Shown here one piece after another: positions 1 to 9,607 of a stretch of DNA of 64,000 bases. The stretch spans positions 434,001 to 498,000 of the forward strand of contig CACNEF010000001.1 of the NCBI GenBank assembly GCA_902619485.1. Direction: 5' to 3'. Within the stretch, counting starts at the first letter, position 1, and every line of letters starts with the position of its first letter. Both the position numbers and the translations under genes were made by a program. The notes beneath the pieces are model-generated. The model had not been told where the DNA came from. It saw only the letters and a list, made by a program, of their open reading frames with translations, and ran no database searches. This stretch comes from an uncultured SAR116 cluster alpha proteobacterium (GTDB taxonomy: Bacteria; Pseudomonadota; Alphaproteobacteria; Puniceispirillales; Marisalimonadaceae).

Positions 1-176
1 ACAAACTCTTCTTTTTCAGAACCGTCATCATTAAATCTCATCTCATCAAAAAGATGTTTACCTAAACCTGTTCTTTTAATTGTCTTTAAAAATTGTTTAG
101 GAATTATTTTGTCTGTATCTACATTTATAAAATTAAATGGAGCGGCTATACCTCTAATATTTTTAAATTTTTCCAT
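1..176 (-). CDS. leuD: 3-isopropylmalate dehydratase small subunit, 5' part only
   Basis: This is the first 58 codons of LeuD, running off the left window edge. The small subunit completes the isopropylmalate isomerase of leucine synthesis with LeuC. The ATG is at 174-176 on the minus strand. The start [15 protein letters not shown] is followed by the family signature [13 protein letters not shown] and then [15 protein letters not shown], which matches the canonical LeuD N-terminus. It lies 16 bp downstream of leuC in the same orientation, the usual leuCD arrangement. The rest of the gene is outside the window, so completeness cannot be judged. Confidence 0.93.
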   Translation of the reverse strand, partial: MEKFKNIRGIAAPFNFINVDTDKIIPKQFLKTIKRTGLGKHLFDEMRFNDDGSEKEEF

Positions 177-192
177 AGTTAAACCTCTAAAA

Positions 193-1596
193 CTACGTGA
201 TTAAAGTATAATCAGTTAATTTACCTGTAATTGCAGAGGCAGCAGCTATTTCAGGACTAACCAGATGTGTTCTTCCACCTTTCCCTTGTCTACCTTCAAA
301 ATTTCGATTGGATGTACTTGCGCATCTTTCACCAGGTTGAAGTTTGTCTTCATTCATTGCTAAACACATTGAGCAACCAGGCTCTCTCCACTCAAAACCA
401 GCTTCAGTAAATAATAAATTTAGACCCTCCTCTTCAGCCTGACTTTTCACCAATCCAGAACCTGGAACTACCATTGCTCTAACACCCTTTTTAACTTTTT
501 TTCCATCTATTACTTTTGCAGCTGACCTTAAATCTTCTATTCTGGAATTTGTACATGAACCTATGAATACAGTATTTATTTCAACTTCAGATATCTTTTG
601 ACCACCTACTAATCCCATATAATCTAGTGATCTTTGTACTTTAGCTCTAGCGTCCTCATCTTTAATCTTTGAAGGATCAGGTATATAACCATCAATTGAA
701 ACGACATCTTCTGGACTAGTACCCCATGTTACAGTTGGTTTGATTTTATTTGCGTTAATGGTAATTTTTTTGTCATAAAATGCGTTTTCATCTGAAGGCA
801 ATGATTTCCACCATTCTAAAGCTAAATCCCAGTCTTTACCTTTTGGAGACATAGGTTTATCTCTTAAGTAATCAAATGTTACTTTGTCAGGAGCTATCAT
901 TCCTGCTCTTGCACCAGCTTCTATTGACATATTACAAACAGTCATCCTACCTTCCATAGAAAGTTGCTCTATAGCTTTACCTGAATATTCGATAACATGA
1001 CCAGTACCACCTGCAGTGCCAATTTCTCCAATAATAGCGAGAACTAAATCTTTAGGAGACACGCCTGGTTGAAGCTCACCTTCAACATTGATGAGCATGT
1101 TTTTAGCTGGCTTTTGAATTAAAGTTTGAGTAGCCAAAACATGTTCAACTTCTGAAGTACCAATACCAAACGCCAGAGCTCCAAATGCACCATGAGTTGC
1201 GGTATGGCTGTCACCACAAACTATTGTCATACCCGGTTGCGTAAAGCCTTGTTCTGGCCCTATCACGTGAACAATTCCTTGTCTTTTGTCCATCATGTTA
1301 AAATATGGTATTCCGAAATCTTCTACATTCTTGTCTAGAGCTTCAACTTGTATCCTAGATTCTTCTTCTTGAATTCCGTCAGCTCTATCAGTTGTTGGTA
1401 CATTATGATCAGCCACAGCTAAAGTTCGGTTAGGAGAATTTACATCTCTACCAGACATTCTTAACCCCTCAAATGCTTGTGGACTTGTTACTTCATGAAC
1501 TAAATGCCTATCAATATAGATTAATGACGCACCATCTTCTTGTGTACTAATAAGATGGTAATCCCAAATTTTATCAAACAATGTTCTGGGTTTCAT
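193..1596 (-). CDS. leuC: 3-isopropylmalate dehydratase large subunit
   Basis: LeuC carries the [4Fe-4S] cluster of isopropylmalate isomerase, which converts 2- to 3-isopropylmalate in leucine synthesis. The 467-aa product is of normal family length. I place the start at the ATG at 1594-1596, giving [14 protein letters not shown], the classic N-terminus; the frame also extends nine codons upstream to a TTG. The cluster cysteines are visible in GSCTNSR and in GCSMC (about residues 408 and 411). The substrate-pocket segment [12 protein letters not shown] is present. It is followed by leuD and preceded by rplS, so it is the distal part of a translation-gene operon. Confidence 0.97.
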   Translation of the reverse strand: MKPRTLFDKIWDYHLISTQEDGASLIYIDRHLVHEVTSPQAFEGLRMSGRDVNSPNRTLAVADHNVPTTDRADGIQEEESRIQVEALDKNVEDFGIPYFNMMDKRQGIVHVIGPEQGFTQPGMTIVCGDSHTATHGAFGALAFGIGTSEVEHVLATQTLIQKPAKNMLINVEGELQPGVSPKDLVLAIIGEIGTAGGTGHVIEYSGKAIEQLSMEGRMTVCNMSIEAGARAGMIAPDKVTFDYLRDKPMSPKGKDWDLALEWWKSLPSDENAFYDKKITINANKIKPTVTWGTSPEDVVSIDGYIPDPSKIKDEDARAKVQRSLDYMGLVGGQKISEVEINTVFIGSCTNSRIEDLRSAAKVIDGKKVKKGVRAMVVPGSGLVKSQAEEEGLNLLFTEAGFEWREPGCSMCLAMNEDKLQPGERCASTSNRNFEGRQGKGGRTHLVSPEIAAASAITGKLTDYTLIT

Positions 1597-1663
1597 TTTT
1601 AGAACTCCATTAAGTTGTATCACAATACTAAAATATTATTTGTTTTATAAAGTTAATTCACTT

Positions 1664-2095
1664 TTATGAAGTCGTGTCTTCAGCAGCTTCTTTGGAAACA
1701 GGTTGATCAACTTGAGTTTTAGTATCTTTTTTAGAAACCTGTATTTTTTCAACGATTCGTGCTGATTTACCTCTTCTGTCTCTTAGATAATATAACTTAG
1801 CTCTTCTTACTTTACCTTTTTTAAGAACAGTTATTCCAGCAATTTTAGGAGAAAATATTGGAAAAATTCTCTCAACACCCTCACCATATGAAATTTTTCT
1901 AACGGTAAAACTTTCGTTCAGCCCACCTCCACTTCGAGCAATACATAGTCCCTCAAATGCTTGAATTCTTTCTTTATCACCTTCGACAATTTTTACATCA
2001 ACTTTTATCGTATCACCTGCACTAAAATCAGGTATAGATCTTTCAGCAACAATCTTGTCCATTTGATCTTTTTGAATTTTATCAATAACATTCAT
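1664..2095 (-). CDS. rplS: 50S ribosomal protein L19
   Basis: L19 sits at the 30S-50S interface. The 143-aa protein has the family core: [26 protein letters not shown], then [27 protein letters not shown]. The E. coli protein is about 115 aa; this one has a charged C-terminal tail of about 25 residues ([24 protein letters not shown]) of the kind common in Alphaproteobacteria. It follows trmD after a gap of 53 bp, and the order rpsP-rimM-trmD-rplS is the conserved bacterial operon. The start is ATG at 2095. Confidence 0.97.
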   Translation of the reverse strand: MNVIDKIQKDQMDKIVAERSIPDFSAGDTIKVDVKIVEGDKERIQAFEGLCIARSGGGLNESFTVRKISYGEGVERIFPIFSPKIAGITVLKKGKVRRAKLYYLRDRRGKSARIVEKIQVSKKDTKTQVDQPVSKEAAEDTTS

Positions 2096-2148
2096 CTGTC
2101 TACCCTTTCGTGAAAATACTCATAGCAAATTAATAAATATTTTTCTAG

Positions 2149-2835
2149 TTAAGATTTAATATATTTTGACCATAAATCTGGTCTCCTAGATTTGGTAAGC
2201 TTTTCAGACATCTTTAATTTCCACATTTGGATTTTTTTATGATTTCCAGATAATAGGACCTCTGGCACTTCCATATCTTTCCATACTCTCGGATGAGTAT
2301 ATAATGGATATTCTAACAAATGTCTTTCAAAACTTTCATCCACCAACCCTGCAGCATTTCCAATTACCTCAGGAATAAGTCTTATTGTCGCGTCCATGAT
2401 TAATTGAGCACCAATTTCTCCACCAGATAAAACGAAGTCCCCAACACTTACTTCTTCTATTTCATTATGAATTAGAAACCTTTCATCAACGCCTTCGTAT
2501 CTCCCACATATAAAAACAGCGCCTTTTTCTTGAGATAATTTCTTTGCGAATTCTTGGTCAAATTTTTTTCCTCTTGGTGTAAGGTAAATTCTACGACCAA
2601 CAGCTTTAGCGACAAATTTAAGTGCTTTATCTAAAACTTCTGGATTAATAACCATTCCTGGCCCACCTCCAAATGGAACTTCATCTACTTTACCATTTTT
2701 GTTATTTGAAAATTGTCTAATATTAACAGTTTTTAGAGACCACAAATTTTTTCTAAGGGCTTTGCCTGCTATTGAAAAATCTAGAGTGCCAGGAAACATT
2801 TCTGGGAATAATGACAAAACAGTTGCATTCCACAC
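2149..2835 (-). CDS. trmD: tRNA (guanine37-N1)-methyltransferase
   Basis: TrmD methylates G37 of tRNAs reading CNN codons, which prevents +1 frameshifting. The 228-aa product shows the trefoil-knot SPOUT motifs: VPFGGGPGMV near residue 55, GRYEGVDERF near 112 and SVGDFVLSGGE near 130, the last two forming the SAM-binding knot. SRRPDLW near the C-terminus is also typical. It starts at ATG 2835, 14 bp after the rimM stop, so it is co-transcribed with rimM and rplS. Confidence 0.97.
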   Translation of the reverse strand: MWNATVLSLFPEMFPGTLDFSIAGKALRKNLWSLKTVNIRQFSNNKNGKVDEVPFGGGPGMVINPEVLDKALKFVAKAVGRRIYLTPRGKKFDQEFAKKLSQEKGAVFICGRYEGVDERFLIHNEIEEVSVGDFVLSGGEIGAQLIMDATIRLIPEVIGNAAGLVDESFERHLLEYPLYTHPRVWKDMEVPEVLLSGNHKKIQMWKLKMSEKLTKSRRPDLWSKYIKS

Positions 2836-2849
2836 AAAAAATCTCCTTT

Positions 2850-3359
2850 TTAATTTTTAATAAAATCTAGATCTAGTTCTAGTATTATTTGTCTGTTTTT
2901 ATAATCAATTTTTTTTAGAAAACTTTTTCCCATTGGCAAATAAAAAGTCTTATTATTTTTTTTTACCTCAACTAACAACCCTGCTCCAAAATCCTCCAAA
3001 GATATGACTTTGCCAAAGCTTTCTTTATTTAAATTATAAACTGCAAAGTTCAACAAATCAGAATGATAAAACTCCTCATTTGTAAGTTTCGGCAAACTTT
3101 TCCTAGTTATGAATAACTTTAATCCTTTAAAATTTTCAGCATCAGTTCTTGTTTCAATGTTTTCGATTTTGCAAACAAATATTTGTTTTAATTTTCTTAT
3201 TAACTTTAATTTTATAGGGTTTTCAAAACTCTCTATAAAAATTTCTCTAAAAGAAAAAATATTTTCTGGAGTTTCTGTAAAGCTTTTAAGCTTAACTTCT
3301 CCTTTAATTCCATGGACCCCAACAAAGGATCCGATTTCAATTAAATTTTTCTTAGACAA
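2850..3359 (-). CDS. rimM: 16S rRNA processing protein RimM
   Basis: RimM helps mature the 30S head and binds S19. The recognisable N-terminus is IEIGSFVGVHGIKGEVKLKSFTETPENIF, the PRC-barrel/RimM signature, and the protein continues through a PRC-barrel region (EDFGAGLLVEV, FYLPMGKSFLKKID). I place the start at the TTG at 3357-3359, eight bases after the rpsP stop, giving 169 aa, the normal length. The frame is open far upstream only because it reads the repetitive tail of rpsP in another frame. No strong ribosome-binding site precedes the TTG, so translation is probably coupled to rpsP. Confidence 0.9.
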   Translation of the reverse strand: MSKKNLIEIGSFVGVHGIKGEVKLKSFTETPENIFSFREIFIESFENPIKLKLIRKLKQIFVCKIENIETRTDAENFKGLKLFITRKSLPKLTNEEFYHSDLLNFAVYNLNKESFGKVISLEDFGAGLLVEVKKNNKTFYLPMGKSFLKKIDYKNRQIILELDLDFIKN

Positions 3360-3366
3360 AACTATT

Positions 3367-3882
3367 CTATTCTTTTTTTTCCTCTTCAGCTTTAGTCTCA
3401 TTGGCAACTGCTTCCTCTGCTGGAACTTCTGCCGCAGGTGCCTCTTCTGCAGCTGCTTCCTCTGCTGGAACTTCTGCCGCAGGTGCCTCTTCTGCAACTG
3501 CTTCCTCTGCTGGAGCTTCTGCCGCAGGTGCCTCTGCTGTAGCTGCTGACTTTTCTACCGCTTCTGCTTCTCTTTCTTGCCTTTTCTTACCTGGAGCACT
3601 TTTAATTGGTTGATGTCTAATCACTGGTGCTTTTACCAAACCATCTGATGAGAGCATTTTTGCAACTCTTAGTGTTGGTTGAGCGCCTTTTGATAACCAA
3701 TATTTTGCTCTTTCAATGTCAAGAACTAATCTTTCAGCATGATCTTTAGCTACCATTGGATTATATGAGCCTAATCTTTCTATAAACTTTCCATCTCTTG
3801 GTGACAATGCTTCTGCAACTACGATTTTGTAAAAAGGTCTCTTTTTTGCTCCACCCCTAGACAATCTTATTTTTAACGCCAT
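3367..3882 (-). CDS. rpsP: 30S ribosomal protein S16 with Ala/Glu/Pro-rich tandem-repeat tail
   Basis: The first 80 or so residues are a standard S16 ([24 protein letters not shown], then [13 protein letters not shown], then [17 protein letters not shown]). After about residue 95 the protein, 171 aa in all, becomes a low-complexity tail of Ala, Glu and Pro built from 15-residue units resembling [14 protein letters not shown]. The DNA shows the same as a 45-bp tandem repeat. Alphaproteobacterial S16 proteins often carry acidic, alanine-rich extensions; the clean repeat structure is notable here. It is the second gene of the ffh operon, 36 bp after ffh. Confidence 0.95.
   Translation of the reverse strand: MALKIRLSRGGAKKRPFYKIVVAEALSPRDGKFIERLGSYNPMVAKDHAERLVLDIERAKYWLSKGAQPTLRVAKMLSSDGLVKAPVIRHQPIKSAPGKKRQEREAEAVEKSAATAEAPAAEAPAEEAVAEEAPAAEVPAEEAAAEEAPAAEVPAEEAVANETKAEEEKKE
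3411..3545. repeat. 45-bp tandem repeat inside rpsP
   Basis: About three copies of a 45-bp unit begin at 3411, 3456 and 3501, as seen from the recurring string cttcctctgc at exactly those positions, with a few substitutions between copies. The unit encodes 15 residues of the S16 tail. Because 45 is divisible by three, copy-number change keeps the frame. The repeat is open in several frames, which creates spurious ORFs on both strands. Confidence 0.9.
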
Positions 3883-3918
3883 TTTTTTTCCTTATAATTA
3901 TGTTATTATTTAATAAAT

Positions 3919-5439
3919 TTATCTTCTTTTTTTAGACGGTTTTCCACCTAACCCTGGTAACCCCATACTTCCAAATCGATTTGCCATATTACCTAAGTTA
4001 GGCATATTACCACCCATCATTTTTTGTAATTCGGCCATCTTATTGGCATCCATAACTGAATTTTCACCATCCCCTAATCCAGGATTTGAACTTGCTCCTC
4101 CAAGTGAAGACATCATATTTTTTAATCCCCCTAGACCACCCATTTTTCCCATTTTTTTCATCATACGAGCCATGTCTTGTTGTTGTTTGACAAGTCTATT
4201 TACATCAGAAACAGCTGTTCCCGAACCTGAAGCAATTCTTTTTCTACGAGAAGCATTTAAAAGAGAAACATTTACTCTCTCTTTTTTTGTCATGGAGTGT
4301 ATAATAGCTTCTTGTTTTGAAATTGCTTTGTCATTAAAATTATTAGCAGCCATTTGTTTCTGGAGCTTACCAATACCTGGAAGCATGGACATTATTCCAC
4401 CTAAACCTCCCATTTTTTTTAATTGTCCAATCTGTTTTAACATATCATTCATATCAAAACTGCCTTGTGACATCCTTTTCATCATTTGAGCAGCATCTTC
4501 TTCTGCAATGGTTTCTGCGGCTTTTTCTACAAGTGAGACAACGTCCCCCATATCTAAAATTCTTCCAGCAGCTCTATCTGGGTAAAATGGTTCTAATCCG
4601 TCTAGTTTTTCAGAAATACCAACAAATTTTATAGGACATCCGGTCACCGATCTCATTGATAATGCAGCACCACCTCTTGCGTCACCATCGGACCTCGTTA
4701 AAACAACTCCTGATACGTTAATTAACTCTGAAAAAGCTTTTGCTGTCTGAACTGCATCCTGACCTGTCATTGCATCAGCAACTAATAATGTTTCGGATGG
4801 TTTGGATAATTTAAAAACCTCTTTTGCCTCAGACATCATGGCTGTATCGAGTGTTGTTCTACCAGCAGTATCAAGTATTAAAACATCTATTGCCTGTACT
4901 TTAGATGCAGCCATTGCTCTTTTTGTTATTTTTTCTGGACTCTCTCCATCAATTTCTGGAAGTACCAAAACTTCCGCTTGTTCACCTAATATCCTAAGTT
5001 GTTCTCTAGCTGCAGGCCTGTAAATATCAAGCGATGCAAGCATTACTTTCTTTCTTTTTTTAGATTTTAAATGAAAAGCTAACTTACCAGCAGTTGTAGT
5101 TTTACCAGAACCCTGAAGACCCACTAACAATATAACTGCAGGAGGAGCATGATCTATTAATAACTCTGATTCTGTGGAACCAAGCACTTCTATTAAGACG
5201 TCATTAACAATCTTGATAACTTGTTGGCCAGGTGTAACCGATCTTAAAACTTCTTCACCAACTGCCCTTACTTTAACTTTATCAATAAATTCTCTGACAA
5301 CTGACAAAGCAACATCTGCTTCTAGTAGAGCTGTTCGCACTTCTTTAAGTGCGTTTTCAACATCACTTTCAGAAAGAGCTCCCCTCTTTGTTAGTCCTTT
5401 AAAAACATTTCCAAGCTTATCAGTTAAGTTTTCAAACAT
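3919..5439 (-). CDS. ffh: Signal recognition particle GTPase Ffh (SRP54)
   Basis: Ffh binds signal sequences and 4.5S RNA and delivers ribosomes to FtsY. Order of domains in 506 aa: N domain (MFENLTDKLGNVFKGL), G domain with P-loop GLQGSGKT at 107-114, DTAGRTTLD, and a G4 region TRSDGDARGG in which the usual TKxD reads TRSD, as in several alphaproteobacteria; then the methionine-rich M domain (MLPGIGKLQKQM, SRRKRIASGSG). The C-terminus is a Gly/Met-rich tail ending KPSKKRR. It is the first gene of the operon continuing to rpsP, with a promoter-like sequence about 95-120 bp upstream. Confidence 0.97.
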   Translation of the reverse strand: MFENLTDKLGNVFKGLTKRGALSESDVENALKEVRTALLEADVALSVVREFIDKVKVRAVGEEVLRSVTPGQQVIKIVNDVLIEVLGSTESELLIDHAPPAVILLVGLQGSGKTTTAGKLAFHLKSKKRKKVMLASLDIYRPAAREQLRILGEQAEVLVLPEIDGESPEKITKRAMAASKVQAIDVLILDTAGRTTLDTAMMSEAKEVFKLSKPSETLLVADAMTGQDAVQTAKAFSELINVSGVVLTRSDGDARGGAALSMRSVTGCPIKFVGISEKLDGLEPFYPDRAAGRILDMGDVVSLVEKAAETIAEEDAAQMMKRMSQGSFDMNDMLKQIGQLKKMGGLGGIMSMLPGIGKLQKQMAANNFNDKAISKQEAIIHSMTKKERVNVSLLNASRRKRIASGSGTAVSDVNRLVKQQQDMARMMKKMGKMGGLGGLKNMMSSLGGASSNPGLGDGENSVMDANKMAELQKMMGGNMPNLGNMANRFGSMGLPGLGGKPSKKRR

Positions 5440-5532
5440 TTTAAAACCAATTAATCATTATAACCACAATTACGCCCGTGCTTGAAACTCAAGGACGCGC
5501 GTTTACGAATTTTAAAAATAATTTTTTGTTTC

Positions 5533-5559
5533 AGTATAGAATTTTATCGATCAAGTCAA
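5533..5559 (-). promoter_or_regulatory. Candidate sigma-70-type promoter for the ffh operon
   Basis: On the minus strand TTGACT (5554-5559) is followed after 15 bp by TATACT (5533-5538). The spacer is shorter than the optimal 17, but the -10 is good and the position, in the 139-bp gap between ftsY and ffh, fits a promoter for ffh and the genes behind it. Inferred from sequence only. Confidence 0.4.
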
Positions 5560-5578
5560 GCCTAACTAAAAGAAATGA

Positions 5579-6511
5579 CTAATCCAAACCAGCTAATGCC
5601 TTTGAAAATGACGAGGCTTCAAAAATTTGCAAATCATCTAATCCTTCACCAACACCAACTGCATGAATAGGAATTTCGAACTTTTCAGCTAAAGACACTA
5701 CAACTCCACCTTTTGCACTTCCATCTAATTTTGTAATGATCATACCTGTTAAACCAATAGATTCGTCGAAGCTTTTTAATTGAGAATGTGCATTCTGTCC
5801 AACAGTACCGTCTAAAACTACAACTTTTTGGTGTGGGGCATCATGATCTAATTTTGATACAACTCGACAAGTTTTTGTCAGTTCTTCCATTAAATCTTTT
5901 TTATTTTGTAATCTTCCAGCTGTGTCGATAATAACAATGTCAATATCTTTTTTTTTTGCTAACTCAAAAGCTCTGAAAGCCACAGCGGCTGAGTCTCCTC
6001 CTTCTTCTCCGGATACCACTTGTGCACCGACTCTTTTTCCCCACGTCTTTAACTGTTCTACAGCAGCCGCCCTAAAAGTGTCTGATGCAGCTAAAACAAC
6101 TGATTTTTGTTCAAGTCTAAATTTTTCTGCTATTTTAGCAGCGGTAGTTGTTTTTCCAGAACCATTGACCCCTGCTAAAAGCATAACATGTGGTTTAGAT
6201 TTAACTTTTTCATAGAGATTTTGTTCACGAGGCAGTAAAATTTGTTCAATTTCTTCAGCCAACGTTTTTGCGATTTGTGTCTTTTCTATTTCTTTATTTT
6301 TATTTAATTCGAATTTCTGATCTTTGATCTTTTTTGCTATTCTACCAGCAACTTCCACACCAAGATCGGCTAGTATTAATTGATCTTCAATATCATAAAG
6401 TGTTTCTTGATCAATTGTTTTTTTTCCAGTTATAGAGGCTATCGCACCTTCTACCTTAGATGCCGATTTGCTTAATCCAGTCTTTAATTTTTTAAACCAA
6501 TTTAATGCCAT
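5579..6511 (-). CDS. ftsY: Signal recognition particle receptor FtsY
   Basis: FtsY is the membrane-associated GTPase that docks SRP-ribosome complexes. The 310-aa protein has the NG core: P-loop GVNGSGKT at 114-121, DTFRAAAVEQLKTW, DTAGRLQNKKDLMEEL and TKLDGSAKGG. It lacks the long acidic A domain of E. coli FtsY and starts directly with the amphipathic MALNWFKKLKTGLSKSASK, which could serve as the membrane-targeting helix. It is preceded by mtaB (26 bp) and followed by ffh in the same direction, so both halves of the SRP pathway sit together. Confidence 0.97.
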   Translation of the reverse strand: MALNWFKKLKTGLSKSASKVEGAIASITGKKTIDQETLYDIEDQLILADLGVEVAGRIAKKIKDQKFELNKNKEIEKTQIAKTLAEEIEQILLPREQNLYEKVKSKPHVMLLAGVNGSGKTTTAAKIAEKFRLEQKSVVLAASDTFRAAAVEQLKTWGKRVGAQVVSGEEGGDSAAVAFRAFELAKKKDIDIVIIDTAGRLQNKKDLMEELTKTCRVVSKLDHDAPHQKVVVLDGTVGQNAHSQLKSFDESIGLTGMIITKLDGSAKGGVVVSLAEKFEIPIHAVGVGEGLDDLQIFEASSFSKALAGLD

Positions 6512-6537
6512 TAAATCTGACTCTTTTTTTATCTATT

Positions 6538-7830
6538 TCAATTATGAATAGTTCCTAACAAACCATCAGGGTGAATTTCTAAAATTTTTGTAGAAACAAT
6601 TGTGCACGCTTCAACATTTTCTTTTAATTTTATTTTTGAAAAATTTGTAGCATGACCAACTGAATTATTTTCTACTAAAACTTTTTGAGTGGTTCCAACT
6701 TGACTAACTAAAAAATTATTATGTTGTGTTTCAGCTAAATCTCTTAGTTCTTTAGCTCTTTTTTGAATCATTTTTTTTTGTAGTTGTGGCATATTTGAAG
6801 CTGGAGTATTTTTTCTATTAGAGTATGGAAATACATGAATGTATGTAATGTTAGCTTCTTTTATTAGTTGCATACTTTTTTGGTGAGCTTTTTCATCTTC
6901 AGTAGGGAAACCAGCTATAAAGTCACCTCCGAATACAATATCATTTCTTCGTCTTTTTGCTTCTTCTACAAAATTAATTACGTCCCTATAAAGATGTCTT
7001 CTTTTCATTCTTTTCAAAATAATATCGTCACCATGTTGAATAGATAAATGAATATGAGGCATTAGTCTTTCTTCATACTCGAATGCATCCATCAAGTCAA
7101 AATCAACTTCAGCTGGATCAATGGATGACAATCTTAGTCTATGCAAAGTTGGAATGTTTTTTAAAATTTTTTTTACCAACAATCCTAAACTTGGTTTCCC
7201 AAAAATATCAACACCCCAAGATGTTAAATCCACACCAGTGAGAACAATTTCTTTAACGCCATTTTTTAATAAAGAATTAATAGAGTTAATCACATTTTGA
7301 GTTGATACTGACCTACTAGGGCCTCTTCCAAAAGGAATAATACAAAATGTACACCTATGGTCACATCCATTTTGAACTTGAACAAAACCACGTGTGTGTT
7401 TGTTAAAAGATTCAATTAGATGCTCAGATGTGCTTTTGACTTCCATAATATCTTGAACAAATACATTTTGATTATGAAGTATGTTATTTTCTGCTACAAA
7501 TTTCTTCCAAAAATTTTTATCAAGCTTTTCTTTGTTGCCTACAACAAAGTCCACTTCCGGCATGATATTCCATCTTTGAGGATCTATTTGAGCAGCACAA
7601 CCTGTAACCATAATTTTAGCATCTGGTCTATTTTTTTTAGACGATCTTATTGCCTGTCTTGCTTGACGTTCAGCTTCACTAGTTACAGCACAAGTGTTGA
7701 AAATTATTAAATCACTTTGACCATTCTGACTAGCAAGATCGCTAATAACCTGACTTTCCCAGATATTTAGCCTACATCCAAAAGTCTTAATATCAGGTAA
7801 TGAGTTTTTATTTTTTGAATTAATGTTCAT
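6538..7830 (-). CDS. mtaB: tRNA t6A37 methylthiotransferase MtaB
   Basis: This radical-SAM enzyme converts t6A to ms2t6A at position 37 of ANN-decoding tRNAs. N-terminal UPF0004 cysteines are C19 (FGCRLN), C47 (NTCAVT) and C78 (TGCAAQ), binding one [4Fe-4S] cluster. The radical-SAM triad is C156, C160 and C163 (CDHRCTFC). The motif GCRLN followed by ES points to MtaB rather than MiaB or RimO. The length, 430 aa, is typical, with a weak TRAM-like C-terminal end. Its ATG directly abuts the dapF stop, indicating co-translation with dapF. Confidence 0.92.
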   Translation of the reverse strand: MNINSKNKNSLPDIKTFGCRLNIWESQVISDLASQNGQSDLIIFNTCAVTSEAERQARQAIRSSKKNRPDAKIMVTGCAAQIDPQRWNIMPEVDFVVGNKEKLDKNFWKKFVAENNILHNQNVFVQDIMEVKSTSEHLIESFNKHTRGFVQVQNGCDHRCTFCIIPFGRGPSRSVSTQNVINSINSLLKNGVKEIVLTGVDLTSWGVDIFGKPSLGLLVKKILKNIPTLHRLRLSSIDPAEVDFDLMDAFEYEERLMPHIHLSIQHGDDIILKRMKRRHLYRDVINFVEEAKRRRNDIVFGGDFIAGFPTEDEKAHQKSMQLIKEANITYIHVFPYSNRKNTPASNMPQLQKKMIQKRAKELRDLAETQHNNFLVSQVGTTQKVLVENNSVGHATNFSKIKLKENVEACTIVSTKILEIHPDGLLGTIHN

Positions 7831-8643
7831 TTATTCACCTATAAAACCTTCAAACACTTTTTCAGTATCGCCAGAAAGTGTTACAGACCCGTTGTCAAGC
7901 CATTTGATAAACAAATCTCCACCGTCTAAAGCAACTTTATTTTCTTTATAACTTTTGTTTAATGAAGAAGCTGCAACTAAAGTTGCACACGCTCCAGATC
8001 CACATGCTGAAGTCATGCCCACTCCTCTCTCCCAAACTCTCATTCTTAGAGATTTATCTTCTAAAACAGATACAAATTCAATATTTGCAAATTCTGGAAA
8101 AATGGAATGCTTTTCTAAACGAGGACCAATAGAGTTTATATTCAGATTCTCAAGCTCTTCTAAATTATTTATAAAAATAACTGCATGTGGATTTCCCATA
8201 GATAAACAGAAAGCTTCAAACTCATCTAATTTAACGCTTTGCGTATCTTGCTTCTTTGATAATGGTATTTCATTCCAGCTAAATTTGGGCACACCCATAT
8301 TAACGGTAACTAAATTGTTAGTTTTAGAACAATACAAGTCATTACTAACACTTTTAATAGTTAAAGATTTTAGGTCATTCTTTTTCATTAAATAGTCAGC
8401 CACACATCTTGTACCATTTCCACAAGCACCAGTTTCCGAACCATCAGAATTGTACATTTTAATTTGAAAATTTTCAGGAGTAATTGTGTTTTCAATTATC
8501 AAAACTTGATCACATCCAATTCCTATGCGTCTATTACTTATTTTATTAATAAATTTTGAGTCATGAATGATAGGGTTCTTTATATTATCAAAAATAATAA
8601 AATCATTTCCTAGACCATGCATTTTTACAAATGGAATTTTCAA
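7831..8643 (-). CDS. dapF: Diaminopimelate epimerase
   Basis: DapF interconverts LL- and meso-diaminopimelate for lysine and peptidoglycan. The 270-aa protein begins MKIPFVKMHGLGNDFIIFD, the family signature. Both catalytic cysteines are in place: C74 in ACGNGTRC and C214 in ACGSGACA. The pairing dapF-mtaB-ftsY is a common alphaproteobacterial order. A second candidate lysine-pathway gene, a DapC-like aminotransferase, lies 4 kb away on the same strand. Confidence 0.97.
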   Translation of the reverse strand: MKIPFVKMHGLGNDFIIFDNIKNPIIHDSKFINKISNRRIGIGCDQVLIIENTITPENFQIKMYNSDGSETGACGNGTRCVADYLMKKNDLKSLTIKSVSNDLYCSKTNNLVTVNMGVPKFSWNEIPLSKKQDTQSVKLDEFEAFCLSMGNPHAVIFINNLEELENLNINSIGPRLEKHSIFPEFANIEFVSVLEDKSLRMRVWERGVGMTSACGSGACATLVAASSLNKSYKENKVALDGGDLFIKWLDNGSVTLSGDTEKVFEGFIGE

Positions 8644-8666
8644 AATCTTAGCCTTTAATTTTATTC

Positions 8667-9452
8667 TTAAATATCAATATCAACTATAATCGGTACATGG
8701 TCAGATGGTTTTTCCCATGACCTGCTGTCCTTATAAATAACACCTGATTTTACTAATGAAAATAAATTTTTTGATATCCAAAAGTGATCAAGTCTTCTAC
8801 CTCTATTTGAAATCTCCCAATTTCTATTTCGATATGACCACCAAGAATAAAGTTTTTCATTTTGTGGAACAAATTCCCTCATTATGTCTATCCAATTACC
8901 AGTCTGAATAATATCTAATAAGGTTTCTGTTTCTATTGGTGTATGTGATACCACGTTAAGTAATTGTTTATGTGACCAGACATCATGTTCTAATGGCGCG
9001 ATATTCAAATCACCTACTAAAATTTTATTTGTTTTTATCTCTGATGAAAAATAATTTTTCATTTCATTAATGAAAGAAATTTTATGCTCGAACTTTGGAT
9101 TAGTTGAAATGTCAGGCTCATCTCCACCAGCAGGTACATAAAAATTATGAATTTCGATATAATTCTCTAATTTTACATAAAGGTGACGAGTATCATCTTT
9201 ATTACACCAATTTACATAACCTGAGTCTATAAATTCAAACTTTGATATTATAGCAACTCCATTGTATGATTTTTCTCCTCTAAAATATTGATGAACGTAC
9301 CCAATTTTTTCAAGCTCTTTACTTGGGAAAAATTCATTTGGTGTTTTGGTCTCCTGCAAACACAAAACGTCAATGTTTTGACTTTTCAAAAAATTTAGAA
9401 CTTGATTAATTCTTAACCTTATTGAATTTATATTCCAAGTTGCAATTCTCAC
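8667..9452 (-). CDS. xth: Exodeoxyribonuclease III (AP endonuclease)
   Basis: A metal-dependent endonuclease/exonuclease/phosphatase-family DNA repair enzyme of 261 aa. Visible active-site motifs: MRIATWNINSIR at the N-terminus, the metal-binding Glu in LCLQETK, GDLNIAP with catalytic Asp and Asn, RLDHFW near the end and the final SDHVPI with the general-base Asp-His pair. Length and motif order match XthA/ExoA-type AP endonucleases. It is separated from dapF by only 23 bp and followed upstream by an AT-rich gap of 155 bp in which I see no gene. Confidence 0.94.
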   Translation of the reverse strand: MRIATWNINSIRLRINQVLNFLKSQNIDVLCLQETKTPNEFFPSKELEKIGYVHQYFRGEKSYNGVAIISKFEFIDSGYVNWCNKDDTRHLYVKLENYIEIHNFYVPAGGDEPDISTNPKFEHKISFINEMKNYFSSEIKTNKILVGDLNIAPLEHDVWSHKQLLNVVSHTPIETETLLDIIQTGNWIDIMREFVPQNEKLYSWWSYRNRNWEISNRGRRLDHFWISKNLFSLVKSGVIYKDSRSWEKPSDHVPIIVDIDI

Positions 9453-9607
9453 AAAATACCTCTGATTTTTTTTGTGTTTAATTCAAATTATTTCATTATT
9501 AAATAAATATTAGAAATTATAGTGAGTTTTATATAATGACAAATTTATTTTGAAAATAAATTCCTTCTTCATAACATCATTAAATTAATAAAAAAGATAA
9601 AAATTTA

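Noticed and set aside
3109-3613. Cys/Leu-rich and Ala/Ser-rich plus-strand ORFs opposite rimM and rpsP
   Set aside because: They are products of the 45-bp repeat and of antisense reading across two solid genes; composition is entirely low-complexity and no ribosome-binding site is present.
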